Positions 8,529 through 16,180 of a stretch of 17,550 nt of DNA are shown here, in pieces. This DNA comes from Ruminococcus sp. (GTDB taxonomy: Bacteria > Bacillota > Clostridia > Oscillospirales > Ruminococcaceae), in contig JAMPAO010000055.1 of the NCBI GenBank assembly GCA_023667165.1, positions 1 to 17,550 on the forward strand. The letters are read 5' to 3'. The translations under genes were made by a program, and so were the position numbers. The notes under the pieces were generated by a model. The model was given only the letters and a program-made list of their open reading frames with translations. It did no database searches and was not told where the DNA came from. How positions within the stretch are numbered: position 1 is the stretch's first letter; each line of letters begins with the position of its first letter.

Positions 8529-9488
8529 ATGAAAGCTAAGGAAAAGACAAGGATAGGAAAAATACAGGTCATTCTTTTCCTGTTCATAATGTTTCCCCTT
8601 TTTTCTCTTATGATAGTCCGCGGGTTAGGACTTGAGGATCATATGACGGGGAGAGAGGGACTGCTTAATATTATAATTATATTGTCTTTCAAGGAGATAT
8701 ATAACATTGCCGTTATCGGCTGCTGTATTATGCTTGCGGTAAGGGCAGCAAAGGGGATAATAACAAGCAGGGGAGATATGAAAAATCCGGTCGTTTCTTT
8801 TGCGGCGGCGGTATTCCTCATAGCTGCTCTTATGTTTACGGGGATAACCGTATATCACAGCAGATTTAATATACAGAAAGACCGAAGTGAAGCATTCGGC
8901 GACATAGGTCTGCTGCTGTGCTGCATTTCCGACGCTTTTACAGGCAATTACAGGGAGATCTCCATATATAATGCATATTTTGACATTGAAAGGCATACGA
9001 CCTCCATGGGCAGGGCGGGAACGTCCTTTCATTATGAATATGTGATAAGGGGATATGATAACAGTCCTTTGTCAAGGCGGGTGCTTGACGCGCAGATAGG
9101 CGAAGCGGACCGGAATGAACTTAAAGGTATAATTCCGGCAGAAACGGAAACGAGGGTCACGGTTTACGAAAGGTCAGGTTTTATACGCAGTATTGAGCCG
9201 ACTGTCTGCCTGACCGAATATGAGGGATATTCTTATCTTTACACGCTGACATATGAGGATGGGATCGTTACCCGAAGCAGCAGAGAGGAGGAAGCGAGAA
9301 GCTTATGCCTGTGCGGATTTAGGGACGGTGAATGCAGGGACATAACCAAGGCGGAGTTTATGATAAACGCGGAGAACAGCACAGCTTTTGACTGTTATGC
9401 GCCGGAGATATGCCTGTATGCATGGATAGACGGGAAATACGAGAGAGTCAGCAATATTATACGCAGAGAGGAGCGGGGAACGGGATGA
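8529..9488 (+). CDS. Unrecognised three-TM membrane protein
   Basis: I do not recognise a family. The frame extends back to a TTG at 8490, but ATG 8529 is preferred because a GGGGGA stretch lies about 5 bases upstream and the protein then begins MKAKEK before a membrane segment. The product has 319 residues. Hydrophobic segments lie near residues 12-32, 50-74 and 87-108. A polar domain of about 210 residues follows, with no cysteine or enzyme motif I can name. Its fragments ('SFHYEYVIRGYDNSPLSRRVL', 'TYEDGIVTRSSREEEAR') look beta-rich. The stop overlaps the next gene's start as ATGA, so the downstream synthase is probably translated by coupling. The side of the membrane on which the domain lies is not clear from sequence. 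Confidence 0.75.
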   Translation: MKAKEKTRIGKIQVILFLFIMFPLFSLMIVRGLGLEDHMTGREGLLNIIIILSFKEIYNIAVIGCCIMLAVRAAKGIITSRGDMKNPVVSFAAAVFLIAALMFTGITVYHSRFNIQKDRSEAFGDIGLLLCCISDAFTGNYREISIYNAYFDIERHTTSMGRAGTSFHYEYVIRGYDNSPLSRRVLDAQIGEADRNELKGIIPAETETRVTVYERSGFIRSIEPTVCLTEYEGYSYLYTLTYEDGIVTRSSREEEARSLCLCGFRDGECRDITKAEFMINAENSTAFDCYAPEICLYAWIDGKYERVSNIIRREERGTG

Positions 9489-10438
9489 AAAGGTATGTTA
9501 TAGGAAGCAACGACGCAGGTCAGAGAGTTGATAAATTCATTTCAAAGGCTGCTCCTAATCTGCCCCGGGGTATGATGTACAAGGGCATAAGGACTAAGAA
9601 TATCAAGCTCAACCGCAAAAGGTGCGAGATATCCGCACGGCTTGCGGAGGGGGATATACTGGAGCTGTATCTTCCCGATGAGTTTTTCGGGGAGGGCAGG
9701 GGAGAGTATGACTTTCTTAAAGCTCCCGCAGATATAAGCGTTGTGTACGAGGACGAAAATATACTGCTGATAGATAAGAAAAACGGTCTTGTTGTTCATG
9801 AGGATAACGAGGGGACGGCAGACACTCTTGTAAGCCGAATGAAGCATTATCTTTACAATAAGGGGGAGTATGATCCCGAAAATGAGAACAGCTTCGTACC
9901 GTCCCTTTGCAACCGCCTTGACAGAAATACGGGGGGGATAGTCATAGCGGCGAAAAACGCGGAGGCTTTGCGGATACTCAATCAAAAGATAAAGGATCGG
10001 GAGATCGAAAAAAAATATCTTTGCATTACCGCGGGGACGCCGCCCAAAAGAGAGGATACTCTTACCCACTATCTTTTCAAGGACAGCAAAACCAACACAG
10101 TCATAGTTTCGGACAGAAAAACCAAGGAGAACAGGACGATTATCACAAAATACAGGGTAATCAAGTCGGACGGTGCATTGTCTTTGACGGAGATAGAGCT
10201 GATGACGGGACGGACGCATCAGATAAGAGCGCATATGGCTTATATCGGCTGCCCTCTTCTGGGGGACGGCAAGTACGGCAGCGAGAGGATAAACAGACAG
10301 TACGGAGTAAAGACTCAAGCGCTTTACTCCTACAAGCTGAAATTTTCCTTTAAGACAGACAGCGGCATATTAGCCTATCTGAACGGCAGAGAGTTTACTG
10401 TCGGTGACGTTTGGTTCAAGGATAAATTTGTTAAATGA
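9485..10438 (+). CDS. RluA-family 23S rRNA/tRNA pseudouridine synthase
   Basis: Converts specific uridines in structured RNA to pseudouridine. ATG 9485 is chosen over an upstream in-frame start (9410) because an AGAGGAG site sits at 9467-9473 and the start overlaps the preceding stop. The result is 317 residues, usual for RluC/RluD-like enzymes. Residues about 12-65 form an S4 RNA-binding domain. The catalytic motif is NRLDRNTGG with Asp146; the first residue is Asn rather than the textbook His, a common variant in clostridial members. Later family motifs include EKKYLCI and TGRTHQIRAHMAYIGCPLLGDGKYG, the latter being the RluA signature around the conserved Arg. Exact target uridine unknown, so no specific symbol is given. 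Confidence 0.9.
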   Translation: MKRYVIGSNDAGQRVDKFISKAAPNLPRGMMYKGIRTKNIKLNRKRCEISARLAEGDILELYLPDEFFGEGRGEYDFLKAPADISVVYEDENILLIDKKNGLVVHEDNEGTADTLVSRMKHYLYNKGEYDPENENSFVPSLCNRLDRNTGGIVIAAKNAEALRILNQKIKDREIEKKYLCITAGTPPKREDTLTHYLFKDSKTNTVIVSDRKTKENRTIITKYRVIKSDGALSLTEIELMTGRTHQIRAHMAYIGCPLLGDGKYGSERINRQYGVKTQALYSYKLKFSFKTDSGILAYLNGREFTVGDVWFKDKFVK

Positions 10439-10467
10439 GATGAACTTAGATATGCATTTCAGGCGGG

Positions 10468-10488
10468 ATTTGTTAAGGATAAACAAAT
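10468..10488 (+). repeat. ATTTGTT inverted repeat between the synthase and marR
   Basis: ATTTGTT (10468-10474) and AACAAAT (10482-10488) form a perfect 7-bp inverted repeat with a 7-nt spacer. ATTTGTT also occurs at 10426-10432 and 10502-10508. No T-run follows. It could be a second protein site upstream of the marR promoter or chance in A+T-rich DNA. Confidence 0.3.
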
Positions 10489-10521
10489 TGTATATGTTGA
10501 CATTTGTTCATAAATTATATA

Positions 10522-10550
10522 TTGAATATGGCAGCTAATGTGAGTATAAT
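10522..10550 (+). promoter_or_regulatory. Sigma-A promoter of the marR-exporter operon
   Basis: TTGAAT (10522-10527), an exact 17-base spacer and the consensus TATAAT (10545-10550). The predicted start, near 10557, falls inside the first operator. A second -35-like TTGACA is at 10497-10502 but its best -10 has a 15-base spacer, so it is less likely. Confidence 0.8.
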
Positions 10551-10591
10551 AAATGTTAGACGTCTAACCGATAGATGTCTAACATTTTTTT
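10551..10591 (+). terminator. Terminator-like hairpin formed by the outer operator arms
   Basis: AAATGTTAGAC (10551-10561) and GTCTAACATTT (10577-10587) form a perfect 11-bp inverted repeat with a T-run reaching 10591. Transcripts coming through from the pseudouridine synthase would contain the whole hairpin and could end here. Transcripts from the promoter just upstream start within the left arm and lack part of it. The stem is A+T-rich, so its strength is uncertain. Confidence 0.35.
10555..10583. promoter_or_regulatory. Two tandem MarR operators overlapping the transcription start
   Basis: GTTAGACGTCTAAC (10555-10568) is a perfect 14-bp palindrome. One base later GATAGATGTCTAAC (10570-10583) repeats it with two changes. 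The centres are 15 bp apart. They lie five bases after the -10 hexamer and 23 bases before the marR start codon. Size, symmetry and place fit a MarR-family autoregulatory site; binding would block initiation. Assignment to this MarR is inference from position. Confidence 0.78.
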
Positions 10592-10605
10592 GCGGGGTGG
10601 ATCAC

Positions 10606-11136
10606 ATGGCTGAAGAAGAATGTGAGTGCAGAGATATTTGCGGAGGCGATCACCTTGGAAGATATATAAACCATCTTTCAAAGCTGATAAGATATACCGG
10701 CAACGCTTATCTTGCCAAAAAAGGCTTTTCGGTGACGGGTACGCAGGTCAGAGTACTGGGATTTATACGTTTCGGCAGCGAGGGCGGAAAATGCGTTTAT
10801 CAAAGGGACATCGAAAGCGAGTTTAAGATAAAGCGTTCTTCGGTGACAAGCATTCTTGCCAATCTGGAAAAGGACGGGTACATCGAAAGGATCGTGGACG
10901 ACTGCGACGCGAGAACGAAAAAGGTAATGCTCACCGAAAAGGGCAGACAGATAAACAGAGCCATGACGGAGAACATACAAAGAATGGAGGACGCCGTTTC
11001 CTCGGACATGACCACTCAGGAGCGGCAGATGTTTATCAGCCTTATAAAAAGAGCTATAAATAATGTGGAGAACTCGGGACTTCTTTGCGCTCAGGAGGAT
11101 CCGGAAAAGCAGATACAAAAAAACAGCGGTTTGTGA
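10606..11136 (+). CDS. MarR-family transcriptional repressor of the exporter operon
   Basis: Winged-helix repressor of 176 residues. The frame is open back to a TTG at 10504, but that would run through promoter and operators. ATG 10606 has GGGGTGG 5 bases upstream and is chosen. Dimerisation helices flank the DNA-binding core. The recognition helix is about residues 76-91 (KRSSVTSILANLEKDG), and the wing has the typical D-x-R-x-K pattern (DDCDARTKKVMLTEKG). Unusual is a short Cys-rich N-terminus (Cys6, Cys8, Cys12), with more cysteines at 63, 100 and 161, which could make it thiol- or metal-responsive; this is only a possibility. It probably represses its own promoter and the two exporter genes that follow, the usual layout for drug-responsive MarR-exporter operons. 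The 61-base gap to the exporter has no terminator. Confidence 0.92.
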   Translation: MAEEECECRDICGGDHLGRYINHLSKLIRYTGNAYLAKKGFSVTGTQVRVLGFIRFGSEGGKCVYQRDIESEFKIKRSSVTSILANLEKDGYIERIVDDCDARTKKVMLTEKGRQINRAMTENIQRMEDAVSSDMTTQERQMFISLIKRAINNVENSGLLCAQEDPEKQIQKNSGL

Positions 11137-11197
11137 CATATATCGATTGTCAAAAGCCGTTATTACATATATATCAACAAAAAGGAGTTTGAGGCTT

Positions 11198-12928
11198 ATG
11201 ATCAAGAAGCTGCTGTCATGCGTGGGCGAGTATAAGAAATACGCAATAGCAACGCCGCTGGTTATGGTCGGCGAGGTGCTTATGGAGGTTCTTATCCCCC
11301 TTGTTATGGCAAAGATAGTTGATGTGGGAATAGGGAATAAGGACGTGAGCTATACTGTGAAAATGGGTCTGCTTATGGCAGGCATGGCTCTGTTATCCCT
11401 TGCCTGCGGCGCGCTGGGAGGAAAATTTGCCGCTAAGGCGGGAATGGGTTTTGCAAAGAATGTGCGAAAAAAGCTGTTCGACAAGGTGCAGGATTTTTCC
11501 TTTGCAAATGTGGATAAGTTCTCCACATCTTCGCTTGTTACAAGGCTTACCACCGACGTTACGAACGTTCAGAACACCTTTATGATGATGCTGAGAATGG
11601 CGGTGCGTTCGCCCTTTATGCTCATCTTCGCTCTTATTATGGCAATATCCATAAATTCGGAGCTGGCGGTGGTGTTTTTGGCGGCTATACCCGTACTGGG
11701 CATTTCCATGGGTCTTATTACCACAAAGGCGTTCCCGAGATTTGAAAAGATGCTGGAAAAATACGACGCGCTCAATTCGAGAGTGCAGGAAAATCTTGTG
11801 GGCATAAGAGTTGTCAAGGCTTTTGTAAGAGAAAAGTTCGAGGGCGAAAAGTTCGTGGCTTCCGCCGACGATGTAAGGGCGGCTCAGGTACGGGCGGAAA
11901 AGATCGTTATAATGGGTCAGCCGATCATGCAGATAACAATGTATGTGTGCATTGTGGCGGTGCTTTATTTCGGCGGAAACATGGTCATGGACGGAAAGTT
12001 CATGATAGGCGAGCTGTCCAGCTTTATAAGCTACGTTACACAGATACTTATGTCCCTAATGATGCTTTCAATGATATTCGTTATGACCACCATTTCTTTG
12101 GCTTCAATGCACAGAATAGTGGAGGTATTCGACGAGGTCCCCGATATAGGCGACGAGAATGCCGACGGAAACGTTATGCCCAATGACGGCAGCATTGTCT
12201 TTGACAATGTTTCTTTCAGCTATGCAAAGGACAAGGATAATCTGACGCTCAAAAACATCAGCCTTGATATCAAATCGGGTGAAACTATCGGTATTATCGG
12301 CGGTACGGGTTCCGCCAAAACCACCTTGGTGCAGCTCATTCCCAGACTTTACGATGTTATGGACGGAAGCATTACCGTAGGAGGTCACGACGTCAGGGAA
12401 TACAAGCTGGATAACCTTAGAAACGAAGTTGCTATGGTGCTTCAGAAGAACGTGCTGTTTTCGGGGACTATCAAGGATAACCTTAAATGGGGAAACGAAA
12501 ACGCGTCGGACGAGGAGATAGAACGCGCTTGCCGTCAGGCTCAGGCTCACGATTTTATTATTGGATTTCCCGACGGATATGACACCGATATGGGCCAGGG
12601 AGGCGTAAACGTTTCCGGTGGTCAGAAGCAGAGGCTTTGTATCGCAAGGGCGCTGCTGAAAAAGCCAAAGATAGTTATTCTCGACGATTCCACCAGCGCG
12701 GTGGATACGGCTACGGACGCAAAGATCCGCAGCGCGTTCAAGGAGGAGCTGGCGGATACCACCACCATCATAATTGCTCAGAGAATATCCTCCGTTTCGG
12801 AAGCCGACCGGATCATCGTTTTGGAGGACGGAGAGATAAACGCTTTCGATACTCATGACAATCTTCTTAAAAACAACGCGATATACCGCGAGGTATATCA
12901 GTCACAGCAGAAAGGAGCTGAAGAATAA
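11198..12928 (+). CDS. Heterodimeric ABC exporter, subunit with degenerate ATP site
   Basis: Half-transporter of the multidrug exporter class (TM287/BmrC/LmrC-like), with an N-terminal six-helix membrane domain (about 1-310) and a C-terminal ATPase; 576 residues. ATG 11198 is chosen over an open frame reaching back into marR, because AAAGGAG sits 10 bases upstream and the protein then begins at the usual place. Walker A is GGTGSAKTT (368-376), with Ala373 where most ATPases have Gly. The signature is VSGGQ (472-476). Walker B reads IVILDDSTSAVD, with Asp497 replacing the catalytic Glu. That change marks the degenerate half of heterodimeric exporters. The stop overlaps the partner's ATG by one base (TAATG), so the two halves are translationally coupled. 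It is expected to export drugs, peptides or lipids; the substrate cannot be read from sequence. Confidence 0.93.
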   Translation: MIKKLLSCVGEYKKYAIATPLVMVGEVLMEVLIPLVMAKIVDVGIGNKDVSYTVKMGLLMAGMALLSLACGALGGKFAAKAGMGFAKNVRKKLFDKVQDFSFANVDKFSTSSLVTRLTTDVTNVQNTFMMMLRMAVRSPFMLIFALIMAISINSELAVVFLAAIPVLGISMGLITTKAFPRFEKMLEKYDALNSRVQENLVGIRVVKAFVREKFEGEKFVASADDVRAAQVRAEKIVIMGQPIMQITMYVCIVAVLYFGGNMVMDGKFMIGELSSFISYVTQILMSLMMLSMIFVMTTISLASMHRIVEVFDEVPDIGDENADGNVMPNDGSIVFDNVSFSYAKDKDNLTLKNISLDIKSGETIGIIGGTGSAKTTLVQLIPRLYDVMDGSITVGGHDVREYKLDNLRNEVAMVLQKNVLFSGTIKDNLKWGNENASDEEIERACRQAQAHDFIIGFPDGYDTDMGQGGVNVSGGQKQRLCIARALLKKPKIVILDDSTSAVDTATDAKIRSAFKEELADTTTIIIAQRISSVSEADRIIVLEDGEINAFDTHDNLLKNNAIYREVYQSQQKGAEE

Positions 12929-14838
12929 TGCCTCCTCGCAGACCAAAGGGAGCTATGCAGAAGCCCCAAAACGCGGGCGCCGCGTTTAAGCGCGTACTGG
13001 GATATATGTCGGAATACAAGGCGCTTCTTGTCGTTGTCGTGGTTCTTGTTATCACAAGCTCTATGGCTAACGTTATCGGCACTACCTTTTTGCAGGTGAT
13101 AATCGACGACTATCTCACGCCTCTTATAAACGAGAGGGACGATGGGGTATACAGCGGCTTTATTTTTACCCTTGTAAAAATGCTTGCGGTATACGGACTT
13201 GGGGCGCTGTCCACATTCGGATATGCCCGCATAATGCTCAACGTTTCCACAAAGACGCTTTTTAAGATAAGGACAGAGCTGTTTACTCACATGGAAACGC
13301 TGCCCATAAAGTATTTCGACACACACACACACGGCGACATCATGAGCCGTTACACGAACGATATCGACACTATCAGAGAGATGATGTCAAACTCCATTGC
13401 AAGCTTTATTTCCTCGGCAGTGACGGTGGTAAGCGTGTTCGTGATGATGGTATACTATAGCTGGCAGCTTACTTTGCTTACGCTTTTCATGCTGGGCGTG
13501 GTGCTTTTGGTTACAGGAAAGATCGCCATGAACAGCGGAAAATATTTCAAGGAGCAGCAGAAAGCTTTGGGTGCGGTCAACGGATATATCGAGGAAATGA
13601 TCGACGGTCAGAAGGTAGTCAAGGTATTCGTTCATGAAAAGAAATCCATTGAGGAATTTGACCGTTTAAACGAGGAGCTTTGTTCGGCTGCCACAAACGC
13701 CAATATATTCGCCAATATCCTCGGCCCCGTAAACAACAATTTGGCTCATATACAGTATGCTCTTACAGCGGTTGCGGGAGCGGTTCTTGCCATTAACGGC
13801 GTTCACTCATTCAGCGGCGTTATTACGGTAGGTACGGTCATTGCGTTTTTGCAGTACACAAGAAACTTCACAATGCCCATTTCACAGGTATCGCAGCAGT
13901 TTAACTCGGTTCTGTCGGCTCTTGCGGGTGCGGAGCGTATATTCAACCTTATCGACGAGCCGTCGGAGGTGGACGACGGGTACGTTACACTTGTAAACGC
14001 GGAGATAGACGGAAAGGGCAATATCAAGGAAAGTGAAAAGCGAACAGGTCTTTGGGCGTGGAAGCACCCTCATCAGGCGGACGGAAGCGTTACCTACACA
14101 AAGGTCGAGGGCAAAGTGGAGTTCGACGACGTTACCTTCGGCTATGAAGAGAACAAGACCGTACTCAACGGAATTTCACTTTACGCAAAGCCGGGACAGA
14201 AGATCGCTTTCGTAGGCTCGACCGGTGCGGGAAAGACGACCATTACAAACCTTATAAACCGTTTTTACGATGTTCCCGACGGAAAGATCAGATATGACGG
14301 CATAAACATCAATAAAATAAAGAAAGACGATCTGAGGCGTTCGCTGTCCATGGTGCTTCAGGATACGCACTTATTTACAGGCACGGTAATGGAAAATATC
14401 CGCTACGGCAAGCTGGACGCCTCGGACGAGGACGTTAAGCGCGCCGCAAGGCTTGCAAATGCCGACTTTTTTATCAGTCACCTGCCGGAGGGATACAATA
14501 CCATGCTTACCTCCGACGGAGCAAACCTTTCCCAGGGTCAAAGGCAGCTTCTTGCCATTGCCAGAGCGGCGGTCGCGGATCCTCCCGTGCTTATTCTTGA
14601 CGAGGCTACGTCTTCCATTGACACAAGAACGGAGGCTCTGATCGAGAAGGGTATGGACAGTCTTATGGAAGGCAGAACGGTTTTTGTTATCGCTCACAGG
14701 CTTTCCACTGTCCGCAATTCAAATGCCATAATGGTGCTGGAGCTTGGCAATATCATAGAAAGAGGCGACCACGACAAGCTCATTGCCGACAAGGGCAAAT
14801 ATTATCAGCTTTACACCGGTATGTTCGAGCTTAGCTGA
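12928..14838 (+). CDS. Heterodimeric ABC exporter, catalytic subunit
   Basis: Partner half-transporter (TM288/LmrD-like), 636 residues. An N-terminal tail precedes the membrane domain. The family's FDTHTHGDIMSRYTNDID segment lies in the first cytoplasmic loop region (about 130-147). An inserted linker of about 40 residues before the ATPase (GLWAWKHP) is also seen in this subfamily. Walker A is GSTGAGKT (430-437), Walker B ends LDEATSSID with catalytic Glu559, and His692-type switch residues follow in 'VIAHRLS'. The signature is LSQGQ (534-538) rather than LSGGQ; as in TM288, this weaker signature would face the degenerate site of the other subunit. Together the two genes therefore encode one canonical and one degenerate ATP site. 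A weak hairpin follows the gene. Confidence 0.94.
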   Translation: MPPRRPKGAMQKPQNAGAAFKRVLGYMSEYKALLVVVVVLVITSSMANVIGTTFLQVIIDDYLTPLINERDDGVYSGFIFTLVKMLAVYGLGALSTFGYARIMLNVSTKTLFKIRTELFTHMETLPIKYFDTHTHGDIMSRYTNDIDTIREMMSNSIASFISSAVTVVSVFVMMVYYSWQLTLLTLFMLGVVLLVTGKIAMNSGKYFKEQQKALGAVNGYIEEMIDGQKVVKVFVHEKKSIEEFDRLNEELCSAATNANIFANILGPVNNNLAHIQYALTAVAGAVLAINGVHSFSGVITVGTVIAFLQYTRNFTMPISQVSQQFNSVLSALAGAERIFNLIDEPSEVDDGYVTLVNAEIDGKGNIKESEKRTGLWAWKHPHQADGSVTYTKVEGKVEFDDVTFGYEENKTVLNGISLYAKPGQKIAFVGSTGAGKTTITNLINRFYDVPDGKIRYDGININKIKKDDLRRSLSMVLQDTHLFTGTVMENIRYGKLDASDEDVKRAARLANADFFISHLPEGYNTMLTSDGANLSQGQRQLLAIARAAVADPPVLILDEATSSIDTRTEALIEKGMDSLMEGRTVFVIAHRLSTVRNSNAIMVLELGNIIERGDHDKLIADKGKYYQLYTGMFELS

Positions 14839-14857
14839 TTTGATAAATATTAAAAAT

Positions 14858-14889
14858 ATCCCTGTAAGGAGTAGTTTCTTTACAGGGAT
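14858..14889 (+). terminator. Hairpin after the exporter operon, weak terminator
   Basis: ATCCCTGTAA (14858-14867) pairs with TTACAGGGAT (14880-14889); pairing extends inward to a 4-nt loop with two G-U pairs. Only a poor T-rich tail follows on the plus strand, while on the minus strand a T-rich tract follows. It probably ends or processes the exporter message. Confidence 0.45.
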
Positions 14890-14994
14890 GTTCTTATATC
14901 GGGCGGCAAATCGGTGTCATCGGTATTTTCTTGATCCCTTTACAGGGGAAATGGTTACAAATAAGTTACAAGAATAAAATATTTGTGAAATGCC
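14890..14994 (+). other. Intergenic stretch with short repeats
   Basis: No gene is visible between the exporter hairpin and the ruvC promoter. The stretch holds a third TTTACAGGG copy (14939-14947), three ATCGG motifs between about 14898 and 14922, and GTTACAA at 14954-14960 and 14965-14971, an 11-bp period. No LexA-type SOS box was found. Confidence 0.5.
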
Positions 14995-15023
14995 TTGCAG
15001 GAAAAGGGGGAATATGGTATAAT
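14995..15023 (+). promoter_or_regulatory. Sigma-A promoter for ruvCA
   Basis: TTGCAG (14995-15000), a 17-base spacer and TATAAT (15018-15023) with TGG before it as an extended -10. The start would be near 15030, giving a leader of about 28 bases before ruvC. Confidence 0.8.
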
Positions 15024-15057
15024 TAAAAGGTATGAAATATTGCAATGAGGTGCTTTG

Positions 15058-15543
15058 TTGGTAATTCTTGGAATTGACCCGGGATATGCTATAGTGGGTT
15101 ACGGCGTTCTGGGTTACGATAATTATAAGTTTACGCCTATGGGTTACGGTGCGATCACCACCGAGGCAGGCGTTAAGTTCAATCTGCGGCTGTTGGATAT
15201 TTACAATGATATGAGTACGCTCCTTAACAGGTACAAGCCCGACGCGGTGAGCATTGAAAAGCTGTTTTTCAACACCAATCAGAAAACGGGCATCGACGTC
15301 GCTCAGGCAAGAGGGGTCATTGTGCTGGCTGTTACGGAATGCGGCATACCTGTTTACGAATATACGCCGCTTCAGGTCAAACAGTCGGTGGTAGGCTACG
15401 GCAGGGCGGAAAAAAAACAGGTCATGGAGATGACGAGGAGTATTCTCGGACTGGGAAGCATACCTAAACCCGACGACGCTGCGGATGCTCTTGCTTTGGC
15501 TATATGCCACGGTCACTGCTCGGCTGCCTTAAAGATAATGTAA
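15058..15543 (+). CDS. ruvC: Holliday junction resolvase RuvC
   Basis: Endonuclease that cuts four-way DNA junctions in recombination and repair, working with RuvAB. Two adjacent TTG codons (15055 and 15058) could start it. The second is preferred: GAGG at 15047-15050 is then 7 bases away and the protein begins MVILGIDPG, with Asp7 in the usual place. The other acidic catalytic residues are Glu67 (SIEKLFF), Asp140 and Asp143 (KPDDAADALALAICH). At 161 residues it is normal length and looks intact. ruvA follows after 13 bases. The strong promoter just upstream suggests its own unit, separate from the exporter operon. Confidence 0.95.
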   Translation: MVILGIDPGYAIVGYGVLGYDNYKFTPMGYGAITTEAGVKFNLRLLDIYNDMSTLLNRYKPDAVSIEKLFFNTNQKTGIDVAQARGVIVLAVTECGIPVYEYTPLQVKQSVVGYGRAEKKQVMEMTRSILGLGSIPKPDDAADALALAICHGHCSAALKIM

Positions 15544-15556
15544 AGGAAGTTTTGTT

Positions 15557-16168
15557 ATGATATACAGCGTAAGGGGAAGTCTGATACATAAGGAAGCCGG
15601 TCTTGCGGTGGTAGAATGCGGCGGAGTGGGTTACGGCTGCCGTACTACCTATAACACGCTTTCTTATTTGGGAAGTATAGGTGAAGAGGTCACATTGTTT
15701 ACCTATCTGCACGTCAGAGAGGACGGGATAGAGCTTTTCGGCTTTCGCGACAGGCAGGAGCTTGGGTGCTTCAAGATGCTGCTGAGCGTTTCGGGTGTGG
15801 GTCCCAAGGCTGCGCTGTCGATCCTTTCGGACATAGATCCGAATAACTTTGCATTGGCGGTGGCTACGGGGGACTACAAGCAGCTTACGAAAAGCAAGGG
15901 CGTGGGTCCCAAAATGGCGCAGAGGATAGTGCTGGAGCTTAAGGATAAGATCTCGAAGGAGCATATGAATTTTGCGGGCGCTCCCGTTCCGGCTCCGGCG
16001 GGAGCAGGGTTCGTTTCGGGAGGCGCTGCGGCGGAGGCTGCGGACGCTTTGATGGTGCTGGGATATTCAAGAGGCGAAGCGGAGGAAGCGGTTTCCGTTC
16101 TCGATCCCGCCTTGGGAGCGGAGGAGCTTATAAGGCAATCTCTCAAAAGTCTTGCAAAATTTAAGTAA
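15557..16168 (+). CDS. ruvA: Holliday junction DNA helicase subunit RuvA
   Basis: Junction-binding tetramer that loads the RuvB motor for branch migration. The N-terminal OB-fold domain starts MIYSVRGSLIHKE. Two helix-hairpin-helix motifs follow, SGVGPK at 79-84 and KGVGPKMAQRI near 114. After an Ala/Pro/Gly-rich flexible linker (about 138-155) comes the small RuvB-contacting domain III (AADALMVLGYSRGEAEEAV). The 203-residue length is normal. AAGGAAG overlaps the ruvC stop and gives a good ribosome site. In most Clostridia ruvB comes next; here a different gene occupies that place. Confidence 0.96.
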   Translation: MIYSVRGSLIHKEAGLAVVECGGVGYGCRTTYNTLSYLGSIGEEVTLFTYLHVREDGIELFGFRDRQELGCFKMLLSVSGVGPKAALSILSDIDPNNFALAVATGDYKQLTKSKGVGPKMAQRIVLELKDKISKEHMNFAGAPVPAPAGAGFVSGGAAAEAADALMVLGYSRGEAEEAVSVLDPALGAEELIRQSLKSLAKFK

Positions 16169-16180
16169 GGATTGATATTT

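Noticed and set aside
9908..9937. Loss of the His in the pseudouridine synthase HRLD motif
   Set aside because: Asn in this position is common in RluA-family members of Clostridia, and the catalytic Asp146 is present.
10470..10486. Rex-like operator in the marR upstream gap
   Set aside because: The TTGTTAA/TAAACAA arms are one base too close for the Rex consensus and there is no redox gene directly downstream.
11147..11175. Possible internal promoter TTGTCA / TATATC before the exporter genes
   Set aside because: The predicted start falls on the AAAGGAG ribosome site, leaving no usable leader; readthrough from marR explains expression.
13318..13333. ACACAC microsatellite in the second exporter gene
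   Set aside because: It encodes the Asp-Thr-His-Thr-His-Gly motif conserved in this exporter family and needs no other explanation.
14839..15057. LexA/SOS box before ruvC
   Set aside because: No GAAC-N4-GTTC dyad was found; only an isolated GTTC near 14890.
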